Part shown: positions 8,499-17,730 of the stretch, piece by piece | Numbering within the stretch: position 1 is the first letter of the stretch | Layout of the letters: each line of letters opens with the position of its first letter | Source: Novosphingobium sp. | GTDB taxonomy: Bacteria; Pseudomonadota; Alphaproteobacteria; Sphingomonadales; Sphingomonadaceae | Direction of reading: 5' to 3' | NCBI RefSeq assembly: GCF_030699305.1 | Contig: NZ_JAUYNB010000010.1 | Location: forward strand, 248,001 to 312,000 | Length of the DNA: 64,000 nucleotides | Position numbers and translations under genes: made by a program | The notes under the pieces: model-generated | The model's database searches: none | What the model saw: the letters and a program-made list of their open reading frames with translations, nothing else | What the model was told of the DNA's origin: nothing

Positions 8499-9806
8499 TC
8501 AATCGCCCAGCAAGTGCAGCACCAGCGGCGGCTCGGTCAGGCTTTCGGACCCGTCGAGCAGGCGAATCGCCTCGGCCACGGCGCGCTCGGGGCCTTCGTG
8601 GGTGACCATCGACACCATCACTGCCCCGGCATCGCCCGCCCGGCCCTTCTGGATCAGGCTCTCGATCGAAACGCCCGCGTCACGCAGCGCGGCGGTGATT
8701 TCGGCCAGCACGCCGGGCCGGTCGGCAACCATGAAGCGCAAGTAGGACCGGCCCAGCCGGTGGCCGGTTTCCGCGCGCGGCATTGCCTCCAGCTCCGCGA
8801 CGGGGACCGAGAACGGCGCCCCGATTTCGCCGCGCGCCAGATCGATCAGATCGGCCACTACCGCACTGGCGGTGGGGCCATCGCCCGCACCGGCACCCTG
8901 GAACAGCAGGCGGCCAGAGAAGTTGCCTTCGGCGACCACGGCGTTGGTTGCGCCATCGACATGCGCCAGCGGATGATCAAACGGCACCAGGTGCGGCTGA
9001 ACGCGCTGGAACAGGTGGTGAGTGCTGCCGTGTGCCTCGGTGTCGGCCATCCCGATCAGCCGGATGACAAAGCCCAGCGCGTCGGCCTGGGCGATATCCG
9101 CCGCGCGCAGCCGGGTGATTCCGGCGGTTTCGACCGACGCGAAATCGACCTGCGCCCCGAACGAGATTGCCGCCAGGATCGACAGCTTGTGGGCGGCGTC
9201 GGTCCCCTCGATGTCAAACGCAGGGTCTGCCTCGGCAAAGCCCTTGGCCTGCGCTTCGGCCAGGACATCGGCGAAATCGCGGCCGGTATCCTCCATGGTG
9301 GACAGGATGAAATTGCAGGTGCCGTTGAGAATGCCGTAAACCCGCTCGATCTCGTTCGCCGCGGCCCCTTCGCGCAGACCCTTGATCACCGGGATACCGC
9401 CCGCGACCGCCGCTTCGAACTTCAGCCCGACTTTGGCAGCTTCGGCCTTGGCGGCCAGTTCCAGCCCGTGGTGCGCGATCATCGCCTTGTTTGCGGTGAC
9501 CAGCGATTTGCCTGCCTCGAACGTGGTGCGCGCCAGCGCCAGTGCCGGGCCGTCAGACCCGCCGACCAGTTCGACCACGACGTCGACATCGTCGCGCTCG
9601 CCCAGGATGACCATGTCATCGACCCAGGCATAAGGTGAGAGGTCGACGCCGCGATCCTTGTTGCGATCGCGCGCGCTGACTGCGGTAATCTGCAACGGAC
9701 GGCCCGCGCGGCGCGCGATCAGCGCGGCGTTGGCCTCCACCAGGCGGATGACCCCGGCCCCGACCGTGCCCAGTCCTGCAAGTGCGATACGAAGCGGTTC
9801 GGCCAT
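8499..9806 (-). CDS. hom: Homoserine dehydrogenase
   Basis: 435 residues, full length. Domains: an N-terminal NAD(P)-binding domain (LAGLGTVGAGVIRLVEAN at about 8-25), the central catalytic domain with GGIPVIKGLREG and NGTCNFILSTMED (about 135-170) and a C-terminal ACT domain from about residue 350 (RFMVADRPGVLAEITAALRD), which binds threonine for feedback control in this family. It reduces aspartate semialdehyde to homoserine for threonine and methionine synthesis. Confidence 0.97.
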   Translation of the reverse strand: MAEPLRIALAGLGTVGAGVIRLVEANAALIARRAGRPLQITAVSARDRNKDRGVDLSPYAWVDDMVILGERDDVDVVVELVGGSDGPALALARTTFEAGKSLVTANKAMIAHHGLELAAKAEAAKVGLKFEAAVAGGIPVIKGLREGAAANEIERVYGILNGTCNFILSTMEDTGRDFADVLAEAQAKGFAEADPAFDIEGTDAAHKLSILAAISFGAQVDFASVETAGITRLRAADIAQADALGFVIRLIGMADTEAHGSTHHLFQRVQPHLVPFDHPLAHVDGATNAVVAEGNFSGRLLFQGAGAGDGPTASAVVADLIDLARGEIGAPFSVPVAELEAMPRAETGHRLGRSYLRFMVADRPGVLAEITAALRDAGVSIESLIQKGRAGDAGAVMVSMVTHEGPERAVAEAIRLLDGSESLTEPPLVLHLLGD

Positions 9807-9910
9807 GATGCCCCCTTAGATACTGGTCCGGCGCAATACTGGTCCGGTGTTGGCGCGCCCATGCCAAGCCCCGGCGCGCTTGGAAAGCCAGTTGTGCCTG
9901 GGCAGCTGCT

Positions 9911-9952
9911 ATTTCCGCGTACGCGGGCTGATTATTTCCGCGTGCGCGGGCA
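9911..9952. repeat. Short direct repeat across a gene end
   Basis: The near-palindromic units atttccgcgtacgcgggc (9911-9928) and atttccgcgtgcgcgggc (9934-9951) are direct repeats with one difference. The second overlaps the last codons of the 9932-10783 gene. A second short direct repeat, atactggtccgg, lies just after the hom start region (about 9829-9846). Confidence 0.6.
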
Positions 9953-10783
9953 GGGGCCAAGCCGTTCAAGCAAGGCGCGGTAATCGGCGCTGGCGGCAGC
10001 GCGGTCGGCCGCGCCGCCGGAAATGCTGGCTCCCGCCGGCAGGCCGGGGGCCAGGAAGCACGCCAGCCGGTACCACGCCAGCGAATCGCGCGGCGGTGTG
10101 CCGCCGTCCGTGCCGACCAGTTCGGAAAACGACACGCTGATCCGCGCGGGCTGGCCCGGCGTGCGCGCAATCGTGGCGGCGGCGGGGTCGCCGCTGGCAG
10201 TCGACAGGAACACCTGCGTCTCGCCTTCCCCGGCCAGTGTGCCGGTAACGTGGATCGCTTCGCGCACCCCGGTTATCCGCTGCGGTGCGCCCGGCGACAG
10301 CAATTCGCCCAGCACGCTGCGCAGCCGGGCATCCAGCGCGGTGTCCCACAGCAATTGCCCGTCCGGCGCGACCAGTTGCAGTTCACCGGGCCGCCCGGCG
10401 ACCGTCCGGGCAAAGATCACCACGCTTTTCTTCCGGATCGCCGGGGGCTTGCCCTTGGCGTCCAGCGGCAGGTCGACCAGATAGCGCACCTGCTCACCCA
10501 TCAGGCCGCGCCCGCTGACCAGAGCCTCGACCCGGCCTTCGACATAGAACCGGCCCCACCCGGCGCGCACGCCGCGTGCGCGTTCCGGTTCGACTGCGGC
10601 CAGTTTGCGCGGCTGGACCCGGATGACCAGCGGAGCGCCGTCGGCAAGGTCCGCCAGATCGGCGTAAGTCGGTGCGGGCAGCACTGGTATCGCTGGCCGC
10701 GAATCGGCCACGGCGGGGGCAATTGCCGCCGCAGCCGAAGCAAGTGCGAGAATCTGGGCAAAAGTGCTGGTAAGCGTGGGCAT
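9932..10783 (-). CDS. Hypothetical periplasmic protein
   Basis: 283 residues with a signal peptide (FAQILALASAAAAIAPAVA, cleavage near residue 26). The rest is a soluble domain rich in beta-strand-like segments, with no catalytic motif I recognise. It contains VRVQPRK-like and SVVIFARTVAGRPGELQLVA stretches and one Cys pair far apart (RLACFLAPG and RLGPCPRT). The family looks like an uncharacterised protein restricted to sphingomonads and relatives. The stop codon lies inside a short direct repeat (9911-9952). It is transcribed toward hom, with a 125-bp gap. Confidence 0.72.
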   Translation of the reverse strand: MPTLTSTFAQILALASAAAAIAPAVADSRPAIPVLPAPTYADLADLADGAPLVIRVQPRKLAAVEPERARGVRAGWGRFYVEGRVEALVSGRGLMGEQVRYLVDLPLDAKGKPPAIRKKSVVIFARTVAGRPGELQLVAPDGQLLWDTALDARLRSVLGELLSPGAPQRITGVREAIHVTGTLAGEGETQVFLSTASGDPAAATIARTPGQPARISVSFSELVGTDGGTPPRDSLAWYRLACFLAPGLPAGASISGGAADRAAASADYRALLERLGPCPRTRK

Positions 10784-11118
10784 CTTCGGTCAAGTTCCAG
10801 TACGTGACGGGGCGATTACCCCACTAGGAAACGGATTCCCGGGGGTCTTTGTATGAAATGAGACATTAACACACTTGAATCGGCCGTTAATGGATAAAGC
10901 GTTGCGCGCTTGCCGCCTCGCGGTTAAAGCACACGGAAAACCGGGCTTATAAACAAAAAATGCCCGCGATCTGGCCAAGTCGGCGTCGGGCGTCGATGTG
11001 GTTTCCCGGATTGATCCGCAGGGTGGTAGTTAAGTTTTGAGCGGCCGAATCCGTCAGTGGGTTCGGGCGTTAGGTCCGGGTCTTGGCCCGGGGGGACTGT
11101 TAGGAGTGATCCGTCTGA
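10784..11118. other. 335-bp divergent intergenic region upstream of tonB
   Basis: It holds the promoters for the leftward hypothetical gene and the rightward tonB cluster. Near tonB are two small hairpins: ccgaa/ttcgg around 11045-11066, and ccgggtc-ttg-gcccgg around 11076-11092. They could lie in the tonB leader. An AT-rich stretch is seen around 10930-10961. I could not identify a convincing Fur box or a sigma-70 promoter by eye. Confidence 0.45.
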
Positions 11119-11778
11119 ATGGCTTACGCTGACCAGGAGATGAGCGGTAACAAGGTTACCGCATTTGTCATCGTTGCCTTGATCCACGTCGTCGTCGGCT
11201 ATGCGCTGGTGACGGGGCTTGCCTATGAAGGCATTCGCCAAGTGGTGAAAAAGGTAACGACCGTCGACATTAAGAAGGAAGAGCCGAAGAAGGAAGAGCC
11301 GCCGCCACCGCCTAAACAGCAGGCAGCGCCTCCCCCGATCGTGGCTCCGCCGCCGAAGATCAATGTGAGTGTGGCTCCGCCGCCGATCACGACTGTGGTG
11401 ACGGCTCCGCCGCCGCCGCCTGTTATCGTGCCGGTGCTGGCTCCGCCTGCTCCGGTGGCTCCGCCGCCGCCGCGGGTGCAGCCCAAGTCGGCTTCGCCCA
11501 GGGGCAATCCGGCAAACTGGGCGACGACCAACGATTACCCGACTCGCGCGCTGCGTGAAGAACGCGAAGGCACTACCAGCTTCCGCGTAACGGTCGGGGC
11601 CGATGGCCGTGTTACCAGCTGCGATATCACCGGTTCCAGCGGGAGCGACGATCTTGACGCTGCCACCTGCTCGAACGTGACGCGTCGCGCGCGGTTCAAT
11701 CCCGCAACCGACGGCGATGGCAACCCGACTTCGGGCAGCTACTCGAACCGCGTCCGCTGGGTGATCCCGAAAGATTGA
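11119..11778 (+). CDS. tonB: Energy transducer TonB
   Basis: 219 residues. One transmembrane helix near residues 13-33 (VTAFVIVALIHVVVGYALVTG) is followed by a charged KKEEPKKEEP segment and a long proline-rich spacer (about 55-125), then a C-terminal TonB domain (about 135-219) with YPTRALREEREGTTSFRVTV and a final RVRWVIPKD. TonB carries proton-motive energy from ExbB/ExbD to outer-membrane receptors. An AGGAG lies 12 bases before the ATG at 11119. It heads the tonB-exbB-exbD-exbD cluster. Confidence 0.95.
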   Translation: MAYADQEMSGNKVTAFVIVALIHVVVGYALVTGLAYEGIRQVVKKVTTVDIKKEEPKKEEPPPPPKQQAAPPPIVAPPPKINVSVAPPPITTVVTAPPPPPVIVPVLAPPAPVAPPPPRVQPKSASPRGNPANWATTNDYPTRALREEREGTTSFRVTVGADGRVTSCDITGSSGSDDLDAATCSNVTRRARFNPATDGDGNPTSGSYSNRVRWVIPKD

Positions 11779-11848
11779 TTCACATTGACCGCTCGGCTGG
11801 CTGAGCCGGGTTTTTCCAGACACCATTCTTCTCTGAGAGGACTATCGC

Positions 11849-12613
11849 ATGTTTATCGTTGACCTTCTGGCCGCTGCTGCAGACGCGGCTGCTCCGCAGA
11901 ACAAGTTCGGCTTCGCCGAAGCCCTGGAACAGGGCGGTTTCATCGCATACGCCACCGTCATCATTCTGGGCGTGATGTCGTTCGGTTCGTTCTTCATCCT
12001 GTTCACCAAGTGGATTGAACAGTCCAAGGTGCTGAAGCAGTACAACGAACTGAAAGCCGCCTTCTGGAAGGCTCCCGATCTGAAGACGGGTGCGGCCAAG
12101 CTCGACAAGAACAGCGCCTGGCGCCAGGTGGTCGACGATGGTCTGGCCGCTGAAGAAGCCCACGGCAAGATGACCGATGCCCTGGAAGCCCATGACTGGC
12201 TGCACGGCTCGCTCGCCCGTTCGGAAGCGAACATCAACTCGCGTCTGGCCACCGGCCTGCCGTTCCTTGCCACCGTTGGTGCAACCTCGCCGTTCATCGG
12301 TCTGTTCGGCACCGTGGTCGGCATCTACCGCGCGCTGATCGCCATCGGCATCGCCGGTTCGGCTTCGATCGATAAGGTCGCTGGCCCGGTCGGTGAAGCA
12401 CTGATCATGACCGCGCTGGGTCTGCTCGTCGCCGTTCCGGCCGTGCTTGCCTACAACTACCTCCAGGCTCGCAACAAGCGCATCGCCGAACTGCTTTCGG
12501 GCTTCTCGACCGACGTGCTCGCGAACATCAACTCGAAGGGTGCGGTCAAGCCGGCCGTAACCGCTGCTCCGGCCGCGGCTGCGAAGCCTGCTGCTCCGGC
12601 TGCCAAGGCCTGA
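11849..12613 (+). CDS. exbB: MotA/TolQ/ExbB proton channel protein
   Basis: 254 residues with three membrane segments: near residues 28-52 (GFIAYATVIILGVMSFGSFFILF), near 135-160 (ATVGATSPFIGLFGTVVGIYRAL, the TolQ/ExbB signature) and near 180-205 (ALIMTALGLLVAVPAVLAYNYL). The C-terminal tail is Ala/Pro/Lys-rich (about 230-254). It forms the inner-membrane proton channel that powers TonB. A strong GAGAGG ribosome site precedes the start. The PNXF-like N-terminal stretch of classic ExbB is absent, as is usual in sphingomonads. Confidence 0.95.
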   Translation: MFIVDLLAAAADAAAPQNKFGFAEALEQGGFIAYATVIILGVMSFGSFFILFTKWIEQSKVLKQYNELKAAFWKAPDLKTGAAKLDKNSAWRQVVDDGLAAEEAHGKMTDALEAHDWLHGSLARSEANINSRLATGLPFLATVGATSPFIGLFGTVVGIYRALIAIGIAGSASIDKVAGPVGEALIMTALGLLVAVPAVLAYNYLQARNKRIAELLSGFSTDVLANINSKGAVKPAVTAAPAAAAKPAAPAAKA

Positions 12614-12734
12614 AGTCGCCAACCCGGCGCCGGTGTGGGGTTGGCCCCACCCGGCGGCGGTTCCAACCGGCCCGCGGCAACCGATCAGCCGATCGATCTG
12701 CGGGCGGGGGAAACGTTAGAATAGGATGTAACAC

Positions 12735-13271
12735 ATGGCGATGTCAGTAGGCGGCGCCGGCGGCGATGAGAAGCCGATGTCGGACATCAACACCACGCCC
12801 CTTGTGGACGTGATGCTGGTGCTTCTGATCATCTTCCTCATCGCGGTTCCGGTCGCGATCCAGACGATCCAGAAGCTGAAGATCCCCGTCATCGTCTCGG
12901 CGGAGTCCAAGGACAAGGTCGAAAACCTGCTCCTGACCGTGAGCACCACCGATGCTGCCGGTCGCAGCGCCGGTGATCCGGGCTTCGAAGGGGCGTATCT
13001 GGGCGGTGATTGCCGGATCTATTTCAACAACATCACGGCGGTCGATTCGAACGAGCTACGTGATCAGGCCTTCAAGCGGCTCGACAGCATCGTGAAGCGT
13101 GCTGGCGGTCCCGAAGCGCTGCGCGACAATCCGGAACTGATTCCGGAAGTGCACATTCGTGGTGACGTCAGCGCCCCGTGGCGCTGCGTGGCTGGTGCGA
13201 TCTATAACGTGCAGATCTCCGGCTATCCGACCGTCGGGTTCATTTCGACCCCGGTTGATCCGAACGGCTAA
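12735..13271 (+). CDS. exbD: Biopolymer transport protein ExbD (first copy)
   Basis: 178 residues. A short cytoplasmic N-terminus with SDINTTPLVDVMLVLLIIFLIAV (about 17-39) contains the membrane Asp that carries protons in ExbD/TolR. A longer periplasmic domain follows, with an inserted segment (TTDAAGRSAGDPGFEG) and a Cys pair (GDCRIYF and WRCVAGA). ExbD works with ExbB to energise TonB. The gene follows exbB by 121 bases and precedes a second exbD by 32 bases. The longer periplasmic domain suggests the two ExbD copies are not interchangeable. Confidence 0.94.
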   Translation: MAMSVGGAGGDEKPMSDINTTPLVDVMLVLLIIFLIAVPVAIQTIQKLKIPVIVSAESKDKVENLLLTVSTTDAAGRSAGDPGFEGAYLGGDCRIYFNNITAVDSNELRDQAFKRLDSIVKRAGGPEALRDNPELIPEVHIRGDVSAPWRCVAGAIYNVQISGYPTVGFISTPVDPNG

Positions 13272-13303
13272 GCCCGGCCTGACCAGAATTTAGGAGCAAA
13301 ACC

Positions 13304-13759
13304 ATGTCAATGTCAGCCGGCAGCGATGATGGCGAACCGATGATGGAAATGAACACGACGCCGCTTATCGACGTCATGCTCGTTCTGCTCATCATGTTCA
13401 TCATCACCATCCCCGTGGCGACCCACGCGATCAATATCGATCTGCCCTCGCCGCAGCCTGTCACTCCGGACGTTCCGATCGAACGCCAGAAGAACAAGCT
13501 CGTGATCATGCCGAACAGTGAAATCCTTTGGAACGGTGCTGCAATCAACACCGGTCAGCTGGTGACATTGTTGCAGGCCACTCTGGCGATCAAGCCGGAG
13601 CCGGAACTGCAGTTCCAGCCTGACCCCCAGGCCCCGTATGAAACATCGGCCAACGTGCTGAACATCATCAAGGGTTCGGGCGTGACGGCATTCGGCTTCG
13701 TCGGGAACGAACAGTTCTCGGAATTCAGCAAGCCGGAAAATGCGCCGGAAGGCAATTAA
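13304..13759 (+). CDS. exbD: Biopolymer transport protein ExbD (second copy)
   Basis: 151 residues with MEMNTTPLIDVMLVLLIMFIITI (about 13-35), the ExbD/TolR membrane segment with its proton-carrying Asp. The periplasmic domain is the normal short form. The gene has a TAGGAG ribosome site and is last in the cluster, followed by a strong terminator. Two tandem exbD genes are known in xanthomonads and sphingomonads, where the second copy is not always needed for iron uptake. Confidence 0.94.
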   Translation: MSMSAGSDDGEPMMEMNTTPLIDVMLVLLIMFIITIPVATHAINIDLPSPQPVTPDVPIERQKNKLVIMPNSEILWNGAAINTGQLVTLLQATLAIKPEPELQFQPDPQAPYETSANVLNIIKGSGVTAFGFVGNEQFSEFSKPENAPEGN

Positions 13760-13789
13760 GCCGCGAGCGGCTTGATCGACCGATAAATC

Positions 13790-13817
13790 GGGGGCGGAGC
13801 GATCCGCCCCCTTTTTT
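13790..13817 (+). terminator. Rho-independent terminator of the tonB cluster
   Basis: A perfect 9-bp GC stem (gggggcgga / tccgccccc) with a GCGA loop, followed by six T residues, lies 31 bases after the second exbD stop. It ends the rightward transcript just before the convergent helicase gene. Confidence 0.93.
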
Positions 13818-13831
13818 GTGCTGATTGCGGA

Positions 13832-16312
13832 TCAGTCGCCATCCGGCCAGTGATCGACCGCCTGCCCAGGCCCGTCATCTTCAAGCGACATGGCTCGCGC
13901 CGCCAGGCCTTCGGCTTCGATCAGCAAATCCTCATCCGCGCTGCCCTGGGGCAGGCTTTCGCGGCCGATCATCACCAGCAGCGGAACGGCCAGCGGGCTC
14001 ACCCGGTCCAGCACGACGTGGCAAAGCTGGGATGCAGCGCGGTTCAGCACCCCGCTCAATCGCCCGACATCGGTCATGCGTTCGCGCGCGTCCGCCCAGG
14101 CTGCCTCGATCAACACGTGGTCCGGCTCATATTTGCGCAGCACATCGTAGATCAGGTCGGTCGAGAAGGTCACTTGCCGCCCGCTCTTGCGCTTGCCCGG
14201 ATGATACCGTTCCACCAGTCCGGCAATCACCGCGACTTCGCGGAAGGCGCGGCGCAGCAAGTAGCTGTCCTGCACCCAATCGACGAATTCAGCCGTCAGG
14301 ATATCGGGGGACAGCAGCGCGCCGGGATCGCTGATCGGCCGCGTGCTCCAGACCGCAAAGCCGTAATCGTTGGCGACGAACCCCAGCGGACCCAGTCCGC
14401 GATCTTCCATCCGCCGGGTCACCAGCATCGCCAGCGACTGATGGGCCGGCCAGCCTTCGAAGGTGTAGAACACCGTGTAGTGCCGGTCCCTGTCCGGAAA
14501 GCTTTCAACCAGCAATTTTCCGGGCTCGGGCAGCTGCGAACGCCAGTCCTGCACTTCCAGCCATTCGCGCACATCGTCGGGAAACCGCGCCCAACCGGGC
14601 CGGTCGGCGAGCATCGCCTGAACCCGGTCGGCAAGATGCGTCGTCAGCGGCATGCGCGCACCCATGTAGCTGGGTATCTGCCCCGTTTTCCGGGCCGCGC
14701 GAACCACCAGTTCGGTCTCGCGCATGGCCTCTACTTCAAGGTCCAGTCCCGCAAACCGGAAGGTCGATCCCGGTGAGAGGCTGGCCGCAAAGCCTTCCTC
14801 CACCCGCCCTAGCGCGCGACCGTTGCGGAACCGCACGTCCAGCATCTCGCTGTCGAGGATGATACCCGCGTTCAGCCGATAGCGTGCAGCATGATCCGGG
14901 TGGGTCAGCCGCCACAACCCGTCCCGCCCGCAAACGATCCGCTGAAACCGGTCATAGGCTTTCAGCGCATAGCCGCCGGTCGCGACAAAGTTCAGCACCC
15001 GCTCCCACCGCGCCGCGTCGATCCAGCGATAGGCCGATGCCGACTGCACTTCGGCCAGCAGGGCTGCGCCGTCAAATGGTCCGGCGCAGGCCGTTGCCAT
15101 GACATGCTGCGCGAGCACATCCAGCCCGCCGGGGCGAAATCCCTCGCCGTCGCGCTGCCCCGCTTCAACCGCATCCTGCGCGGCCATCGCCTCCAGAAAC
15201 TCGAACCGGTTGCCGGGAGCAAGCAGCGCCCGGCTGGGGCAGTCGAGCCGGTGATTGGCGCGCCCGATCCGCTGGAGCAGCCGGGATGACCCTTTCGGCG
15301 CGCCCATCTGCACCACCAGATCGACATCGCCCCAGTCCACCCCCAGATCGAGACTGGCCGTTGCCACCAGCGCGCGCAGCCGCCCTTCCGCCATCGCGGT
15401 TTCGACCTTGCGCCGCGCCTCTTTGGAAAGGGAGCCGTGGTGAATTCCGATCGGCAGGTGATCGTCGTTCACGTCCCAGAGCAGTTTGAAGATCAGTTCG
15501 GCCAGGAACCGGGTGTTGCAGAACACCAGCGTGGTCCGGTTGTCGCGAATCGCCTGATACAACTGCGGCACCGCCCATGCAGCGGCGTGACCGCCCCACG
15601 GCACGCGGGCATCGTCCGGCAGCAGTATCGCCAGTTCCGGCGGCGCGCCCGGCTCCCCTTCGACCAGGGTCACGTCGTCCGCATCGCCGCCGGGGGCCAG
15701 CCAGCCGCGGAAGGCATCGGGATCGGCCACGGTCGCTGACAGTGCGGTCCGGCGCATCGCCGGTGCCAGCGTTTGCAGCCGTGCCAGCGCGAGCGCGAGC
15801 AGATCGCCGCGCTTGCCGGTGGCAAAGGCATGCACCTCGTCGATCACCACCCGCTTCAGGCTGCCGAACATCACTGCGCTTTCGGGATAGCTCAGCAGCA
15901 AGGACAGCGATTCGGGCGTGGTCAGCAGGATATGCGGCGGATTGGCGCGCTGGCGGGCCTTGCGATCGGACGGGGTATCGCCGCTGCGGGTTTCAACCCG
16001 GATCGGCAGGCACAGTTCGGCAATCGGCGTCATCAGGTTGCGCTGCACATCGTGTGCGAGCGCTTTCAATGGCGAAACATACAGCGTGTGCAGGCCATCA
16101 GGCGGCGGCGCACCGTCCAGCCGTTCGGGGCAGAACGCCGCCAGCGTCGGCAGAAACCCGGCGAGCGTCTTGCCCGCGCCGGTATCGGCCACCAGCAGGG
16201 CGTGGCGCAGGGCGTCTGCGGCAGCCAGCATGTCCAGCTGGTGCCGCCGCACGCGCCAGCCACGCGCCGCAAACCAGTCGGCCAGCAGGGCAGGAGGTGC
16301 GGTCGCGGACAT
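13832..16312 (-). CDS. Ligase-associated DNA damage response DEXH-box helicase (Lhr family)
   Basis: 826 residues from ATG 16312 (MSATAPPALLADWFAARGW), the normal length for this group. Motifs: Q/I region with Walker A VADTGAGKTLAGF (about 41-53), the Asp-Glu-Val-His box VIDEVHAF (about 157-164), SAT (TALSATVAD), helicase C with VFCNTRFLAEL and LVATASLDLGVDWGDVDLVVQMG, and RIGRANHR. The Lhr winged-helix and beta-barrel region follows. In many bacteria the gene sits beside an ATP-dependent DNA ligase, an exonuclease and a phosphoesterase (pdeM); none is seen here. Open frame further upstream has no homology-like content. Confidence 0.93.
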   Translation of the reverse strand: MSATAPPALLADWFAARGWRVRRHQLDMLAAADALRHALLVADTGAGKTLAGFLPTLAAFCPERLDGAPPPDGLHTLYVSPLKALAHDVQRNLMTPIAELCLPIRVETRSGDTPSDRKARQRANPPHILLTTPESLSLLLSYPESAVMFGSLKRVVIDEVHAFATGKRGDLLALALARLQTLAPAMRRTALSATVADPDAFRGWLAPGGDADDVTLVEGEPGAPPELAILLPDDARVPWGGHAAAWAVPQLYQAIRDNRTTLVFCNTRFLAELIFKLLWDVNDDHLPIGIHHGSLSKEARRKVETAMAEGRLRALVATASLDLGVDWGDVDLVVQMGAPKGSSRLLQRIGRANHRLDCPSRALLAPGNRFEFLEAMAAQDAVEAGQRDGEGFRPGGLDVLAQHVMATACAGPFDGAALLAEVQSASAYRWIDAARWERVLNFVATGGYALKAYDRFQRIVCGRDGLWRLTHPDHAARYRLNAGIILDSEMLDVRFRNGRALGRVEEGFAASLSPGSTFRFAGLDLEVEAMRETELVVRAARKTGQIPSYMGARMPLTTHLADRVQAMLADRPGWARFPDDVREWLEVQDWRSQLPEPGKLLVESFPDRDRHYTVFYTFEGWPAHQSLAMLVTRRMEDRGLGPLGFVANDYGFAVWSTRPISDPGALLSPDILTAEFVDWVQDSYLLRRAFREVAVIAGLVERYHPGKRKSGRQVTFSTDLIYDVLRKYEPDHVLIEAAWADARERMTDVGRLSGVLNRAASQLCHVVLDRVSPLAVPLLVMIGRESLPQGSADEDLLIEAEGLAARAMSLEDDGPGQAVDHWPDGD

Positions 16313-16455
16313 GCAGTGGACAAGGCTTCCGAGTGCGAAGATGGCAAGTCCACCCTGCCGGGGCCGTGCCAATCGCGCAACCGCCGTGCGGCGGGCTGGT
16401 CGGCAATGCCGTAAACGCCCTTCCATCACAGGGCTGCGCCTGCCATCAGCATTGG

Positions 16456-17730
16456 ATGGAGATTGCCACCCTGCTTGATGACCCAGCCCCGGCAGCGCTC
16501 GGTCTGGCGTTGGCGCTTGGCTTGCTGGTCGGCATCCAGCGGGGCTGGGCCTTGCGCGCCTCGCAGGACGGCAAGCGCTTTGCCGGGATTCGCACGTTCG
16601 GCCTGATCGGGCTGGCAGGCGGCATCGCCGGCACGTTGCAGGCACGCGCAGAGGGGCTGGCCACGGTGTTGCTGGCGGCCACGGCGGCACTCGTGGTGAT
16701 TGGATACTGGCGCAGCACCCAGCGCGGGCCGTCGGTCAGCGGGACAGCCAGCATGGTTGGCCTTTTGACCATGGCATTCGGATTCGTGGCGGGCAGCGGC
16801 AACTTTGCCCTGGCCAGCGCCGCGACCGGGGTGATGGTGCTGGTTCTGGCGATGCGCCACCAGCTGCACGATTGGGTGGCGGCCCTCGACGAGGGCGAGA
16901 TGCTGGCAATCGCCCGGTTCGCGCTGATCGCGCTGGTGATTTTGCCGCTGCTGCCCAACACGCCGTTCGGACCTTATGACGCCTGGCGACCGCGGGAATT
17001 GTGGCTGGTGGTGGTGCTGGTCTGCGGATTTTCGCTGGCGGGATATGTTGCGGCCAAACGGCTGGGCGCATCGCAGGCGACACTGGCGACGGCGGCGGCC
17101 GGGTCAATGGTGTCCTCAACTGCCGTGACCGCAGCGCTGGCGGGGCGCTTGCGCAGCGGCGATGGTGACGCCGCCGTGCTCAACGCCGGGGTTGCGCTGG
17201 CATCCGCCGTGATGTTCGCGCGGGTGATCGTATTGACCGGCGCGCTGGCCGGATTTGCCCTGCCAATGCTGATGCTGTGGGCGGTGCCGGGCATGGTGGT
17301 CAGCCTGATCGGCACAGCCGTGCTGATCCGCCGACGCCAGGATGGCGCGGGCAGCGGCAATGTCGCCCCCAGCTTGCGCAACCCGTTCGCGATCAAGCCC
17401 GCGCTGGTGCTGATGGTGCTGGTCATGGTGCTCAGCGCGGTCTCGCACTGGGTGCTGGAACGCTATGGCAATGCCGGTCTGGCGACTGTTCTGGCACTGT
17501 CCGGGATGGTCGACGTCGATTCGGCGATCATCACCATGGGGCACCTGCCGGTCGGGGCGCTTGCGCCGCACACCGCCGCGCTGGTGCTGATGCCGCCAAT
17601 CCTGCTCAACACCCTGTTCAAGGCCGGGGCCGCACTGGGCATGGCCGGGTGGCACCGGGCGTGGCCGGGGGCTGCGGTGCTGGCGGCGAGCTGCATTGCC
17701 GCGCTGGGGACGCTGCCGCTGCTGCTCTAA
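16456..17730 (+). CDS. MgtC/SapB N-terminal and DUF4010 membrane protein
   Basis: 424 residues with about ten to twelve hydrophobic segments. The N-terminal part (ALGLALALGLLVGIQRGWA, then GIRTFGLIGLAGGIAG) has the MgtC-like fold with the conserved GIRT/FGLIG motif. The C-terminal half, with LVVVLVCGFSLAGYVAAKRLG and SMVSSTAVTAALA, is DUF4010, ending in SGMVDVDSAIITM. The function is not established; transport or regulation at the inner membrane is proposed for the family. The stop codon overlaps the convergent phosphohexomutase gene end. The 143-bp gap upstream holds promoters for this gene and the divergent helicase. Confidence 0.88.
   Translation: MEIATLLDDPAPAALGLALALGLLVGIQRGWALRASQDGKRFAGIRTFGLIGLAGGIAGTLQARAEGLATVLLAATAALVVIGYWRSTQRGPSVSGTASMVGLLTMAFGFVAGSGNFALASAATGVMVLVLAMRHQLHDWVAALDEGEMLAIARFALIALVILPLLPNTPFGPYDAWRPRELWLVVVLVCGFSLAGYVAAKRLGASQATLATAAAGSMVSSTAVTAALAGRLRSGDGDAAVLNAGVALASAVMFARVIVLTGALAGFALPMLMLWAVPGMVVSLIGTAVLIRRRQDGAGSGNVAPSLRNPFAIKPALVLMVLVMVLSAVSHWVLERYGNAGLATVLALSGMVDVDSAIITMGHLPVGALAPHTAALVLMPPILLNTLFKAGAALGMAGWHRAWPGAAVLAASCIAALGTLPLLL

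Noticed and set aside
10951-10992. Leftward terminator-like hairpin with a T-run in the tonB upstream region
   Set aside because: The stem is only five base pairs with a long loop, and no leftward gene ends there.
15577-17730. 717-residue reading upstream of the DUF4010 gene
   Set aside because: The upstream part is antisense to the helicase gene and is rich in Arg/Ala/Pro without any domain; the DUF4010 protein starts at 16456.
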